The notes beneath the pieces were generated by a model. That model was not told the origin of the DNA. It saw only the letters and a program-made list of their open reading frames with translations, and searched no databases. Shown one piece after another: positions 22,741-34,273 of a stretch of 64,000 bases of DNA. Both the position numbers and the translations under genes were made by a program. The first letter of the stretch is position 1, and every line of letters begins with the position of its first letter. Origin of the DNA: Tetracladium setigerum (Eukaryota; Ascomycota; Leotiomycetes; Helotiales); contig PZJY01000007.1 of the NCBI GenBank assembly GCA_031472005.1, positions 1,785,808 to 1,849,807 of the forward strand. The letters run 5' to 3'.

Positions 22741-24760
22741 ATGAGGCCATCCTTCACCTTAAATTTTTTGATTTCTCTTGCGATTTACTGTACTTCAGTC
22801 CTGTCTCCGAAGGCTTGCATGATGTCTTCGCCATGTAAACAAACACAAGGGCCAACCGAGGAGCCAGCGAATACAAGAAAAAATAGCCAACGGAAATCCA
22901 ATCTTATTGCTACCCATTTCAAAGAGTACTGTGGGCGGCTGGATCAAAACTCACAAAGCCTGTTTTCGGATGAGAGTGATATAGTATTTTTAGAGAAGAC
23001 TTTCCAGGACGAAGGTTGGGCTTTTTTAACACCCAGCTTTGTGTTTGCTGTTACTTACGCTTTCCTAGCACCACTTCGAAAAAATATAACTTCTCTCTCT
23101 ACATGGAGTGAGCTGCTCAATGTACCACCAGACATCTTCAACATAGACAAAGTTGCAGAGACTGAACAATATTTAGGTAGTAAACAAAATCTCCGTGGAG
23201 CATTTCTAGTGGGTGATTATTCTTCAATGCATGATTCGTGTATTCGTTCAATACACCAAAGTCGATTAACTAACACCTTGAAGCTTCGTCCCAAAAAAGC
23301 ATTCTTGGAGTCGTCTCTCGATATCGAAAGAACTTCTACAAAACCTCCTTGCTTACTATTGTATCTTTCCTTCATTTTTGCGCATCGTTCGATCACTGGG
23401 AGTGAAGTTATCGGAAGGAGGGCCGTCTTGTGGGTTTTTCGTTCGAGCCTTCGATGGACACGGTACGGCGTTCAAATATAAAGGTACAGCCTATTCCTAC
23501 CTTCCAACATTACAGTAGTCTGCTAATGATTTTACCACCAGAGCTTCATTATTCGCTACGATATGTCGAGAATAATGGGCGAAATTTGAACAATCCTTGG
23601 TCCATGCGTCAAATGGCGGTATGCAATCGCAACAATCCAGAAACGTGCTCTTCTACCTGGTTTCTTCTTCACCCAAGCAAGAAACTCCAAGAAACACTCT
23701 CCTCTGCAAGAGATGAAAGTGTTGCGAGCCTTGACAACCTAGCAGCTTTCGAACTTTGTATGTTTTCGAATCACCTTTTCATCATATCTAGCGCAGTGGA
23801 GAACTGGAGCGCATACTTGGAGTATCTCTCGATCGAGTTTAAAAACCGTGTGAGTATTGAAATCAAATATCCTGGAGTTTAATTTACGTCTCGTGTATGA
23901 TCGAAATGCCTCGCTTTCCCTTGCTCTGCTAATTCTGCGTTGGACGGTTCGAAGTGTGATAGGGCTCTCACCTGTAAAATCATCAAGGCTACAGAACAGG
24001 ACGATGACGAATTTGAAATCGGCCTGGAAGATATGCAGTGGATCCAATGGCTCATTCAACATCTCCACGTCGTAAAAAGTAATCTTTTAGAAAACACTAA
24101 TGTGATAAACAGTTTTCGCGAATGCACGGAAGCAGTAGTTCGCCCGAGCGGCCGTCTATTTCCCGTCATCAGTGAGCAGGAAGAGTTCTCGACTTGGTTA
24201 TCCGTTTGGGGAGATGAGTTGAAATCGAGTCTTTCGAATGCAGATATGCTCATGCAACAAGCAAAGGATTGTTCTGGACTTGTTTGTACACCCCTACTCA
24301 CAAAAAACTTATATTTTAAGTGACTCGACCTAATCGGGACTAGATTTATAACATTATCAAGATCAAAGACACCGAAGTCGTTCAAATACACGGAATGATG
24401 TTGAATTCGATGACCGAGAGGTCGAACGATGCCAATGGACTGATTCTCGACCTGACGTCCAAAACTCAAAAGACAGCGCAATCCATGCAGACTCTAACAT
24501 TTTTAACATTAATTTATCTGCCGCCATCCTTGATAGCTGTGAGAATATCCCTATCTTTGAAATAACAAAAAGAGAGTTGGCTGACAATTGTGGGAACCCA
24601 ATTTCAGGCCCTATTTGGAATGAACTTTTTCGTCATTAGTACCGATGGAGCGCCTCGGATCATACTACTTAGAGATGGTTGGATTTATTTAGCAGTAGCT
24701 ATTCCTCTGACCATGCTCACTGTCGGAGTGTGGCACTTTTGGGACCGTAGACAACGATAA
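22741..24760 (+). CDS. CorA-like membrane protein, 559 aa, six exons
   Basis: Fungal CorA-like protein; CorA proteins carry Mg2+ and related ions, and transport here is not proven. Exons 22741-23237, 23284-23483, 23542-23849, 23955-24281, 24344-24538 and 24608-24760 join in phase. Characteristic blocks: HSWSRLSISKELLQNLLAYY with IFPSFLRIVRSLG, NPWSMRQMAVCNRN, and a helical stalk (MQWIQWLIQHLHVVKSNLLE). A membrane helix TFLTLIYLPPSLIA joins across intron 5 to ALFGMNFF, preserving the GMN signature, and a second helix is WIYLAVAIPLTMLTVGV. It ends WHFWDRRQR. Met27 (22819) is an alternative start. No long open frame shows it because five introns break it. It sits between the kinase/HeLo genes and a dead transposon. 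Confidence 0.82.
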
Positions 24761-25026
24761 GCTCAGAATGCTGTGTTGCTGCCGTTTGGGGTGGAGTTTT
24801 CATGTAGATTGATATGGATTTGAAAAAGTACAGTAACTTGCAGCATGGAACACGCATTCAAGTCACGGATAAAACGAGGTCTTCGCTGTCAATTGTGTGA
24901 AAGGAATGTTTATTGGATTAAACAGTTATGACTTCGATTACCGTGCAAGGCTAGGCGTGGGAGATGATTTGTCAAATTGCAATTATTGTTGCGGAGTAGG
25001 CTGGTCGTGTTAAGCTAGATACTGTA
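24761..25026. other. Short spacer up to the transposon
   Basis: 3' flank of the CorA-like gene. It ends with the TA target-site copy at 25025-25026. Confidence 0.5.
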
Positions 25027-26833
25027 AGTCCCCACCCCCCCATTCCGGCCACCCCCCCATTCCGGCCACCCCACTAAACCTCACCCCAACACCTACACTC
25101 CAACTTTAAAAATTAATTACTTTTGTAAATCTTGATCGATTCTCTTGAAACTCGGAATTTACATTGTGATTAATATGAAGAATCGATACACCGAATATGA
25201 TGTTATGCGCGCTCTCGATGCGATTTAAAATAGCAAGTCACTTCGTAAAGCTGCTTTAGAGTGGGGTGTACTAAAGTTAACACTTTAAGACCGATTAATA
25301 TATAACATTAACCATCACGAGGCAGCCGAACACTTATAAAGGCTACCTATTATAATAGAGAATCGGCTTACTAAGTGGGTATTAACTTAGGAAGCTCTCG
25401 GCCATAGCATCACTTACTCGTAGCTAAAGGTTTTCGGAGAACGTCTTTATAAGCTCTAAGGCGACTTTGCACCATTAGGAAAGCGGTGGATTCGGAGGTT
25501 CTTAGTACGGAATCTAATACTTAAGACTAAAAGGCAACTCACGGTCGATTCTATACGAGTGAATAGCGCTAAGTCCGATATAATTAAGGCTTAGTTCCAG
25601 AATTTCCAGATTCCGGCCATCTAAGAAATTAAGCCGGAGAACCGATGGAATATGGACGAGGCCGGCATTATAGAAGGTTATGGGGTTAATGGATTAGTCC
25701 TTAGTAGCTCGGAACGACGTTTTATTTAAAAGAAATAGGCCGGTACTAAGAGTTAGACATTATTTATCGAGGTTATCTCTGTCACCGGGGTCAGAACTAC
25801 TCCACTTGTTATATATAAAGGAAAGTCGGTGCAATAATAATAGTTTCCGGCCGAGATCGATATATTTAAATTATAGTAATTCACTGTAATAGATAATGGA
25901 TGGATAACTGACCGTACGGCTTTAGAATGGCTCGAGAAGGTGTTTATTCCGAAGATAGCACCGGCCGATAGTTCGGCTCGATTACTTATCTTAGATGGCC
26001 ATAGAAGCTATGAAACCACCGAATTCATATTCAAATGCCTCGAATCGAACATATATCTCTTATTTTTGCCTCCTTATAGCTCTTATGTCCTTTAACCTTT
26101 AGATTTATTAATTTTCTCTCCTCTTAAGGCTACTTATCGAAGAGAGCTTAATCTCTTAGGTCCTTTACTCGATTCGGCACTAATTAGCAAGCGTAACTTC
26201 TTACTATGCTATTATAAGGCCCGGGAAGCTGTAATTATAGCTAATAATATCTTAGCCGGATAGAATGTTACGGGGTTATAGCCGGTGAATATGAGTAAAC
26301 CTCTAATGAGCCGATTATTACTAGAGAATAGTAATAAAGCTCCGGAATCGGCCCCTCTAGAGAGTTCTAATACTGAGTGGAATATAAGTATATTATCGAT
26401 TGAGTGGTATACACTTAAAGTCGGGAGGGAATTACGTTTATAGTTCGATACTCTGGCTCGGCTTGGCCATAATAATCTTCCGACACGTCGACTACTCTTT
26501 TAGAAGGTTACAAAAGGATTAGATGAAAAGGATTTTGCTTTATCACAGGCCGAGAATCGAATAAAAGAGCTAGAAGCTCAATTAGATTTATATAAACTAA
26601 GGAAGCGCCGAAAGGTCCAGGTATCTCCGAATTCGAGGTTCGTGGACGTTAAGGCTATTAGATCGGCCCAGATCGAAGCTGGAGAGCTCGGAGTGGTACC
26701 AATCGATTCGGATTCATTTATAGAATCTGAATCTATCGGGGATTGTATAGAAGTCGAAGCGTCGTAGAGATATTAAGTGTTGAATGTAAAGTGGTGGATT
26801 TTGGTGGGTGGCCGGAATGGGGGGGTGGGGACT
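25027..26833 (+). mobile_element. Fot1/pogo-type DNA transposon, RIP-mutated
   Basis: 1,807 bp. The left end reads AGTCCCCACCCCCCCATTCC and the right end is its inverted complement; the match runs at least 27 bp through GGCCACC. A TA dinucleotide flanks both sides (25025-25026 and 26834-26835), the target duplication of the Tc1/mariner-pogo group. The inside holds one transposase frame with about 21 stops and no frameshift. Size, ends and transposase all fit fungal Fot1-like elements. The left end carries a second copy of the CCCCATTCCGGCCACC core that the right end lacks. Confidence 0.92.
25175..26767 (+). pseudogene. Dead pogo/Fot1 transposase
   Basis: Reading from ATG 25175 gives a continuous transposase-like sequence broken only by stops, about 21 of them, all TAA or TAG and none TGA. 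Recognisable parts: HTH region (KSLRKAALEWGV), CENP-B-like DNA-binding stretch (PLGKRWIRRFLVRN), catalytic blocks WNMDEAGIIEGYGVNGLVL, RLLILDGHRSYETTEF and LLFLPPYSSYVL-stop-PLD, where the stop sits on the family's Gln. The DDE spacing between second and third Asp is about 35. C-to-T change of CAA/CAG (or of TGG on the other strand) without indels is the RIP signature. The gene cannot make transposase. Confidence 0.9.
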
Positions 26834-26835
26834 TA

Positions 26836-27816
26836 CAAGAAGATTGAAGCTGCTGTTATACCCGAGTATACGGTGATGGCACCTTTAGTAATTTGTGGGG
26901 TAAGCCTAAGCCGGTGAGCATAGATGTACAATGCAGTACTCCGTATCGAATCACCGCTTTAAGCTCGAGACTGTAAATTTGTTCACCAGGCAAGATTCAA
27001 ATCATGGAAATTACCAGTTCATGCAGTAGAAAGATATTATAATCTGACTTGTGAAGTTGTGAGTAGCGTGCTGTCAGGTGGCGGGCGAAGATAGCGAGCA
27101 TGTGTGCCGAATGCCGCATTCTCGCACCTCCATCCACAGATTAAAGTACTCGATGTGCGGACATCACATTAATTCCTAGTGCAATATGCCTAGCAAAGAC
27201 AATGCGATTTCGTTCCTTACCCACTCGAAAAGTTTAGTTCTTTGTGTGCCATACCTTTGCCTTACGAGTAAATGACCAAGGCCACCCGATACAAACTGTA
27301 CCATCTCCGACTTTTTTTGCTTCAATAGATAGACTACGAATTTGAAGGAAGTGCCTCCCATGCTTGCTTCAACCTTCCTCACCCTTTCCCGCCTCTCCTC
27401 TCTTGGGTTCACACCTTAATTAAAGTTCGGATGCTTAAAGAAGATAAGCTGGATATTTTCCAGGGTGCTATAACTTCAGTGATCTCTGATAGGGTTCGCT
27501 AATCTGTTGTTTCCCAGAAACTGGGGACCTGTTCGATCTGAGACGCGTTTGCTGTTTCGAATCACCCCCTGTTCCCGCTGTCATCCAATTTAAGCGAGGT
27601 GGACGTCTGTTTACAGTATACAACCCTTCCTTATGCGGCCTAATTTGTTACAGGTACGAAGTACCAAGGAATTGATGAGAGTATATGAGAGAGATACGTC
27701 CCACTGGGTGTCATTTTGTTCGACTTTCGTTCATTCCAATCATCATTCACTCTTTTTTTCGGTGCTCCTCGAGACCCATATACATTCTTTTCAACAGTCT
27801 TTACATTCTTCTCAAA
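26836..27816. other. Intergenic region
   Basis: About 1 kb without a supportable gene. The last 200 bp, pyrimidine-rich with TTTTTTTC tracts, are the likely promoter and leader of the DUF1996 gene. Confidence 0.4.
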
Positions 27817-28879
27817 ATGCAAGTCATTACATCTCTCCTTGTGGCCGCTGGCGTTGCCCAAGCTTACACAATCACCGTCGTTGATCAATTTATGCGAAAA
27901 AATGTCGATTCAATCGTCATGCCTGGACAGTACAAAAGTCATCTTCATACGTTCTTCGGATCAGATGCTATCACTGCAAACACCACAACTTCCAAGCAAC
28001 TTCAAGCTGGATGCACAACCGCATATAACCCAAACGACTTCTCCTCCTACTGTAAGATCACATTAACTAATACCGAAAGCTTTTTCTAACACCTGCCAGG
28101 GTTCCCACCCTTCTCTACGTCAAAGGAACGACCTATACTCCAGTTCCATTCTCCCGCTTCAGCGCCTACTACGTCGATATCAACGCAGCTGAAATCCCAA
28201 TTCCCCAAAACTACAAAGCCGTTGCCGGCAACTCCGCCGCAAAGTCCCAAGCCGACGTCGATAACCTCGCCGGGATCGAATGGTTCTGCGAAGGCGATGC
28301 AGGAGAAACCAAAGACAAAGCGGCCTTCCCATCAAAGACCTGCTCCACACACTTGCAAACTCTCCTTCTCTTCCATGACTGCGTGAATCCCACCACACTC
28401 AACTCCACCTACAGCGGTACCCAGCACTGGACCAGCACTTTCAAGCCCGCTAACCGTTGCCCAGCGGGTATGAAACGCATGCCTCGCCTTCGATTCTCTA
28501 TTCGTTATGATCTTCGTAAGACTATTCCAGGTGGATGGAATGGTCCTGCGCCATTGATCTTGAGCAGCGGGAATTCTTATAGCTCGCATGGTGATTTCAT
28601 CAATGGATGGTTACCTGAGGCTGCGACGAACATGTTGTTGGCAAACTCGAAGACAGAGTTCAAGGCTGTGACGGGACCACTTGGTGATAATTTGGGGAAA
28701 TCGGCTTGTGCGAAGCCTACCGATAAGGAGCCATCGAAGGGAACTTCGGACTACTTGACCAGTCTTGGAATGATCAAACGGTATGTAATACAGGTAATCT
28801 GGAGGTTTTCGGGACTTTTGCTTACGAAAAAATCTATAGATCTGTGACTGGACGTTTCGATCGACGTGCGGCGATGTAA
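27817..28879 (+). CDS. Secreted DUF1996 protein, with an apparent 1-base loss at the first splice site
   Basis: Secreted protein of unknown function. Exons 27817-28051, 28100-28780 and 28840-28879. Signal peptide MQVITSLLVAAGVAQA, then the DUF1996 opening (DQFMRKNVDSIVMPGQYKSH with LHTFFGSD), WFCEGDAG, LLFHDCVNP, RCPAGMKRMPRLRFSIRYDL and SYSSHGDFINGWLPEAATN. Exon 1 ends TAC-T before GTAAGA and exon 2 starts G-GTT; one more G (TACTGGTAAG) would give the usual Trp and keep the frame, making 318 aa. As read, the frame breaks there. So either one G is missing from the sequence or this copy is a fresh pseudogene. The rest of the frame shows no other damage. Confidence 0.8.
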
Positions 28880-29403
28880 GAGCGTGATGATGAGCGACTC
28901 AAACAAGGACTTTTTGTCCCTTGGATTTATTCTTGTAAATGCGAGGCTAGTTTCCTCTTTTTGAACATAGTTTTAACATTTTCGATGGGTTTGGTCACAT
29001 CTGGAATACTACATATATTTATACCTTTATATACGAAACCATCTGGGTGTTCGTTGACCGTTGTTCGCTTGACTTCACTGAAACTAAACGAGCACCACTC
29101 ATTGCTTCATATCATTAGAAATCAGCCTTTTGTGTCCTCATACTAATGATACTAACAGTATATACCTCAAAGTAGTTCAGAATATTGGTAGTTGTCGACG
29201 ATACTTCGACATGGTAAGTTGGCCAATGTAAATAAATATGTCCAACAATTAAGACTTCACAAAATCTAACCACCCTTAATGATGACACAACATACTCCCT
29301 TCACACATCTCTTATCTAGTTTTACTACCTTCCAAACTCTACGTCGTAGCACAGTCGTTGGAGTCGACCTTCCTAAACAGAATCTGTCGACAGGTCACAT
29401 GAC
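28880..29403. other. Intergenic region
   Basis: 3' flank of the DUF1996 gene and promoter of the Zn2Cys6 regulator. AT-rich, no gene seen. Confidence 0.4.
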
Positions 29404-32400
29404 ATGACAATTGCTAATTCCACCCTTGGCTCAGTCCCCGCTCCCCCAGAAAATGGCGATGAGCTTCTCATTATTCCGCCCAAATTCCTCTTCCTCTCCC
29501 CGCAATCAATTCGACGCGTGCGCCTCCTTCCTGTGAGCATGAACATTCTCGAGGACCAAGTCACCGATCTTAATTCCCTGGCCGGATCACCTCCGATCTC
29601 GATTATGATGAGCGGCGAAACACCGCTGTCGATGAGCGGAAGCCCGACCGCGATGGAAGTGGAGGGCGGAAAGAAGAGAAAAGCAGATGAGGGCCATGGA
29701 ACTGGCACTGGAGCTGGACTTGGAGCTGCTGGTGGATCAGCGCAACAGACAAGGGCAAAGAGAAACCGTTATATTTCCATCGCTTGGTATGTTACTTAAT
29801 CGTGTTTAGTGTGGATTTCCGCAAGGGGGGTTGATGCCGTTCATTATGAATGTTATTCGCGGTGATGATTACACTGGAACATCATCCGCGGAGGCATTGC
29901 GCAACTTGGTCCCTCCAAAATACTTGCATTCAAGCTTTACTAAATGCTTTCAATACTCGCATTCAATCTTCCAAAAGGCGCATTGCTAACCCCTCTGTTC
30001 TTCTAGCAACGAATGCAAGCGACGCAAAATCAAGTGCAATGGAGAAACCCCATGTTTGCGATGCGGAAACCTCAGTCTCGAATGCCAGTATGCGCCCAAC
30101 TGTTGCTCGAATGGCAGCTTCAAGGATTCGGACGAGTTCCGCCAGATGAATGCACACATCAAGTCGCTGCAGGAACAAGTGGACAACCTGTATACGAGTA
30201 TGAAGACATTTAGGAACAATCCGGACAATATGGGGTTTGTGCATACACCAGAGAGGGGAATGTCGCATGGCCCTTTACCTCCATTACCTCCAATTTCTCC
30301 AATTGTGAGGTACCGCCCGGCTCCCAAACACCCATCTTTCCGTGGACCTACAAGTACGGCTTTTAGCCTGGCAGTCGCGAAGACGACGTTGCACAGTATG
30401 GGATATCAAGGATTGGGGGATGATGGAGTGGGCACTCAAGACCCTACTCCTATTGCCTCTCCACCACCCGTTCAGCACTCGCCACATCTGTCAAATCTTC
30501 TCGAAAACCCTTCCAGAGACCCGCTATGGATATTTAGCAAAGAAGAGATGGTACGGCTCTGTCGTGTCTATGAGGAAGAGATTGGGATAATGTACCCAAT
30601 AGTGGATATTGAACAAGTCATCTGCCATGGAAGAAACTTGTATAATTATGGTGCAAATCTGAAATCAAATCACACCAATTCCAGTAAGTGCTCGTGGTGG
30701 AGTGCAGTGTATTGATGTGAACTCTGACAATAGGCCCTGTAGATGGACAGCTTGATGAAATACGGGATCTCGATTCTTGTGTCCTCAAGTTAATTCTGGC
30801 TTCTGCTTCCATTACTGAAAACAGCGGGCATAGTGATCTTGGAAATAGTCTATTTGAAAGTGTGAGGGATATTGCTGATAGGATGCTCCACACTGAGGCT
30901 ATTGATGTGAAGAGCATTCCTTTTTTGGTTCTTGTTGTAAGTTTAAAATATCTCTCCTACAAAATTCCTTGCTTGGCTCGGAGACAAGACATGGAGGATA
31001 AACATAGAATTTCTTGTATGGACTCACCATTGAAATTTTCTCACACGATTATAGGCAATTTACCATTTCCACTGCGACGAGGAGGCACTCGCTTGGCGAA
31101 TGATAGGTCAAGTTGCTCGAATGTGCATAGAGCTTGGTCTTCATAGACGAGACTCTTTATTTAGAGTCGTTCCAGACGATGAAGATCGAGCTAAAGTCAT
31201 CAGACTGTTTTGGTCTATTTATGTCCTCGATCGAAGGTGGAGTTTTGGTACAGGAATGCCTTTTGCTTTGCAAGATGCAGATCTTGACCCTAGTTTACCT
31301 GAACCTGTAAGTCCTCTTCCAAACCAAAGCTCAAAACCGTGCTTACTTGACTACAGTCCATCGATGTTCCATATTTGAATGTTATGATCGCTTATTCTCG
31401 AATTGGGTCGAAAGTCTGGAGGTCTATTTGCTCCTTCGCGCCACCTCTCGCGCCTCCTCTTAATGTAAGCCCTCCTTGGTTATGTGTAGCCACGCTGAAC
31501 AAGCTAACATCTACCTCCCAGGTCGAAGAAATTGGATATCTTGATTACCAAATCATACAATGGCAGAAATCCATTCCTGCTGACCTTCAACTCCCCACAA
31601 CGGCAGACCCCAAATCATCCTCTCGAGCTCTACACCGTTTACAAATCCTTCTCTATCTAAGAGCAAATCAAATGCGAATCTTGATATATCGACCGGTTCT
31701 CCACAGTGCAAGCTCAATCCAAGAAAACATGAACTACGCAAATATCGTTGTAGAACTTGCAAAGGATACTATCCGAGCTCTTACTCATTTGAATCTCACA
31801 ACCGACATCTACCGAATGCAACAAGTCTTATTCAATTACTTCCTGATTTCGGCGTAAGTTCAACTCTTCCTGGCCTTCAACCAACCAACCTTCCCTTACT
31901 AATTCTTTCTCTTTCCCATCACAGCCTTGCAGTAATATTCCTAGCAAGTTGCCACGCCCCTGTGCACTTCAGCGCCCTCTGCCGCACGGAATTCTACATG
32001 GCACTCGACCTCGTCAAAGGCTTCAGCAACAAATCATGGGTCAGCAAACGATTATGGAAAACAATCAAAGGTCTAAAAGAAGTTGGCCCACGACTTGGTC
32101 TCTCTAGTCCTGATAATATCCTAAACAACGGAAATGGCAATGGGATAGGTGGCGTTATCGAAGACCCACACTCATCTGCCGCATTAGCTATGGCTGGTCT
32201 TGCAGGACACGAGATTTCTGGACTCACTGCTGCGCATGGGCATTTCAGTCATGATGGCAGCCATCACCCCGGTGCCCCAATCACCAACCACGGCAGAGAA
32301 AGAGAAAGAGAAAACGGAAGTAGTCCTATAGATGGATTTCAGATGAGTCATGAGATGACCAGCCTATTCGAGGCTGCTTTGGGCAGTGTGGGTATGAATG

Positions 32401-32582
32401 GAAATGGTAATACGAATGGAAACGGGAATGGGAATGGCAATGGAACCTCGCATGGTAGCGGCGGGTACGGAAGTACGTCAGGGCTTGGACACGATGGTGC
32501 TGATGCGAACGGGATAAATGGGGTCGTCGGGGCATTGGGAGTAATGTTTTTGGTGGGGATGAGGAGTTGTATCGACAGTTAA
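29404..32582 (+). CDS. Zn2Cys6 transcription factor, 870 aa
   Basis: Nuclear DNA-binding regulator; target genes unknown. Seven exons: 29404-29786, 30007-30683, 30734-30936, 31055-31306, 31357-31464, 31522-31853 and 31925-32582, all in phase. The zinc cluster C-NE-C-KRRKIK-C-NGETP-C-LR-C-GNLSLE-C starts at residue 128. Its first Cys codon is split by intron 1. A coiled-coil dimer segment (MNAHIKSLQEQVDNLYTSMK) follows. The middle has the fungal_trans domain (GQVARMCIELGLHRRDSLF; RLFWSIYVLDRRWSFGTGMP). The C-terminal ~200 residues are low complexity with an Asn-Gly run (about 32394-32445). The N-terminal 127 residues before the cluster are long for the family. It lies tail-to-tail with an amine oxidase-like gene that it might control (inference only). 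Confidence 0.92.
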
Positions 32583-32814
32583 GGGATTTATTCTGATACT
32601 TGTTTGATTAACGAGTAAGCAACCCTCCTTGTTGGTTCGGTAATGGCTGGATTATGAAGAAATATTGGAACAAAAGGCCGGATAGCTGGTGCTGTGATTA
32701 AATAGAGTGTTCCGCTCCATTTAGTTGGCAGAAATACATGAAAAATCTTGAATCTCAATTGATACACGAAACAAATTAAATCTTTAGCTAATTAGACTGA
32801 TCTAGATCCATGTC

Positions 32815-34273
32815 CTAAAGCTTTTCCTCTGTAGGCGTGATGTGCAATCTGCCCACGAACTTCTTCCCAATCCTCTTCTCACTCACCCGAAATGCATTCG
32901 GAAACCAAACTTCCAAGCCATGATTCTGAACATCCATCATTTCCACCAGTGCCTTCGCACACATGAAGCAAAGAACCATGCCATGTCCCTGGAAACTGGC
33001 AGCAATCCACATCCCCGTCTCGCCAGGAACCTGCCCTACAAACGGAAATCCATCGGGGCTGTATCCCATCACGCCAGTCCACTCCTTCCTAATCCTCCCG
33101 TCGGGGTGGTCTTCTCCCCAAGACGATCCAAAGTACCGAGGTGTGGTTTCTGTGAGATATTTACTGATATCAGAGTTTACAGCCGTATCATCGGTAGTGC
33201 CATATTCTTCCAGTCCTTCGTTCGGTGCTTTGGCGAGCCCTCCGCCGATGACAATGTCGCCAGCGAATTTGCTTCCGTTGCGTCGGGGAATCATATATTC
33301 GTAGCCATTGGAGTATATGAATGAATATGTCGTTGGTAACCCTTCCGAGGGCATGTTCTGGCCTGGCCTGTGTGCTGTGATTTGTCCTCTTAGGGGTACA
33401 ATTGATCCTCTGAATTTTTCGTGGAGAAATCCAGTATAACCGTTTGTGGCCAGTACCACATTCTTTGCTTTGATGGCCCCTTTCTCGGTTTCTATGCTCC
33501 AGAGCATATCTTCTCCTTGTGTGATCTTGAGTGAAGGCGTATTGGTAAATAGCTCCATTCCCGCTTTCAAGCACAGTTTCAATACCCCAATCACGAATTT
33601 GTAGGCACTCAAACTCCCAGCCTCATAACTTACTGCCCCAATCATGTCATCTCCCTTGCAGTGAAATACATCTCTGGCTTCCTCCGCGCTCCAGAATTTG
33701 TATTTCGCAACAGTATCCAACTCTTCGGGCATAGCATCTCGCATTGCTTGCACAGCTTTAACCGCTGTTTCCCATTGCGCTTGATCATAAATGATATCCA
33801 CCGTATCACCACTGTACAGATCACACTCAATATCATGCTCTCTTGCGAAGGCATGGACGGATTTAATATTCTTATACTCGAGTCTTGCAATTTTGATAGC
33901 TTCAGCAAGGCCGAGGGATGTCACATTGTCGAGAAAGCTCCGATATGAAGCTGCTTTTGTGTGACCACCTAAGTCTGTCAGCGCATAGTCTCAAACAGAA
34001 GGAGCTGAAAGTGTAACCATTTCGTCCGGTGGCTCCAGAACAGGCTTGTCTAGCTTCAAGCATTACAATTCTTCCATGGTTGGGTTGTTGAAGCAGATTG
34101 AACGCCGTGCACGCTCCTGTGATACCAGAGCCTATAATCACCGTATTTGCCGCCGCTGGGAGTCCGTTAGGGCTCACATAATCTGAGATTTCTGCGTCTG
34201 GTGGATCTTGCCAGTAACTGATAGTTGGGTTTTGCGATGGAAGTGAAACTGGGATATTTGCTCGTTCATCCAT
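32815..34273 (-). CDS. FAD-dependent oxidoreductase (DAO / glutamylputrescine oxidase-like)
   Basis: Flavoprotein that probably oxidises an amine or amino acid; substrate unknown. Exons 34273-34018 and 33968-32815 join in phase to 469 aa. FAD-binding NTVIIGSGITGACTAFNLL (GxGxxG) and the acidic VMLEARQACSGATGRNGGHT segment lie at the N-terminus; the intron falls inside the Gly-Gly. Then KNVVLATNGYTG, PRRNGSKFAGDIVIGGGL, EWTGVMGYSPDGFPFVGQVP and the C-terminal FAD contact AASFQGHGMVLCFMCAKAL. This is the DAO fold found in OrdL/PuuB-like fungal proteins. No signal peptide and no clear peroxisomal C-terminal tripeptide (ends EEKL). Confidence 0.88.

Noticed and set aside
22741..24760. First view of this region as a frameshifted pseudogene
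   Set aside because: Five phase-consistent introns restore one intact CorA-like protein without any indel.
25027..26833. Possible Helitron or LTR element at this GC-rich-ended block
   Set aside because: Inverted ends, TA duplication and DDE-type transposase blocks show a pogo/Fot1 element; no LTRs or helicase motifs.
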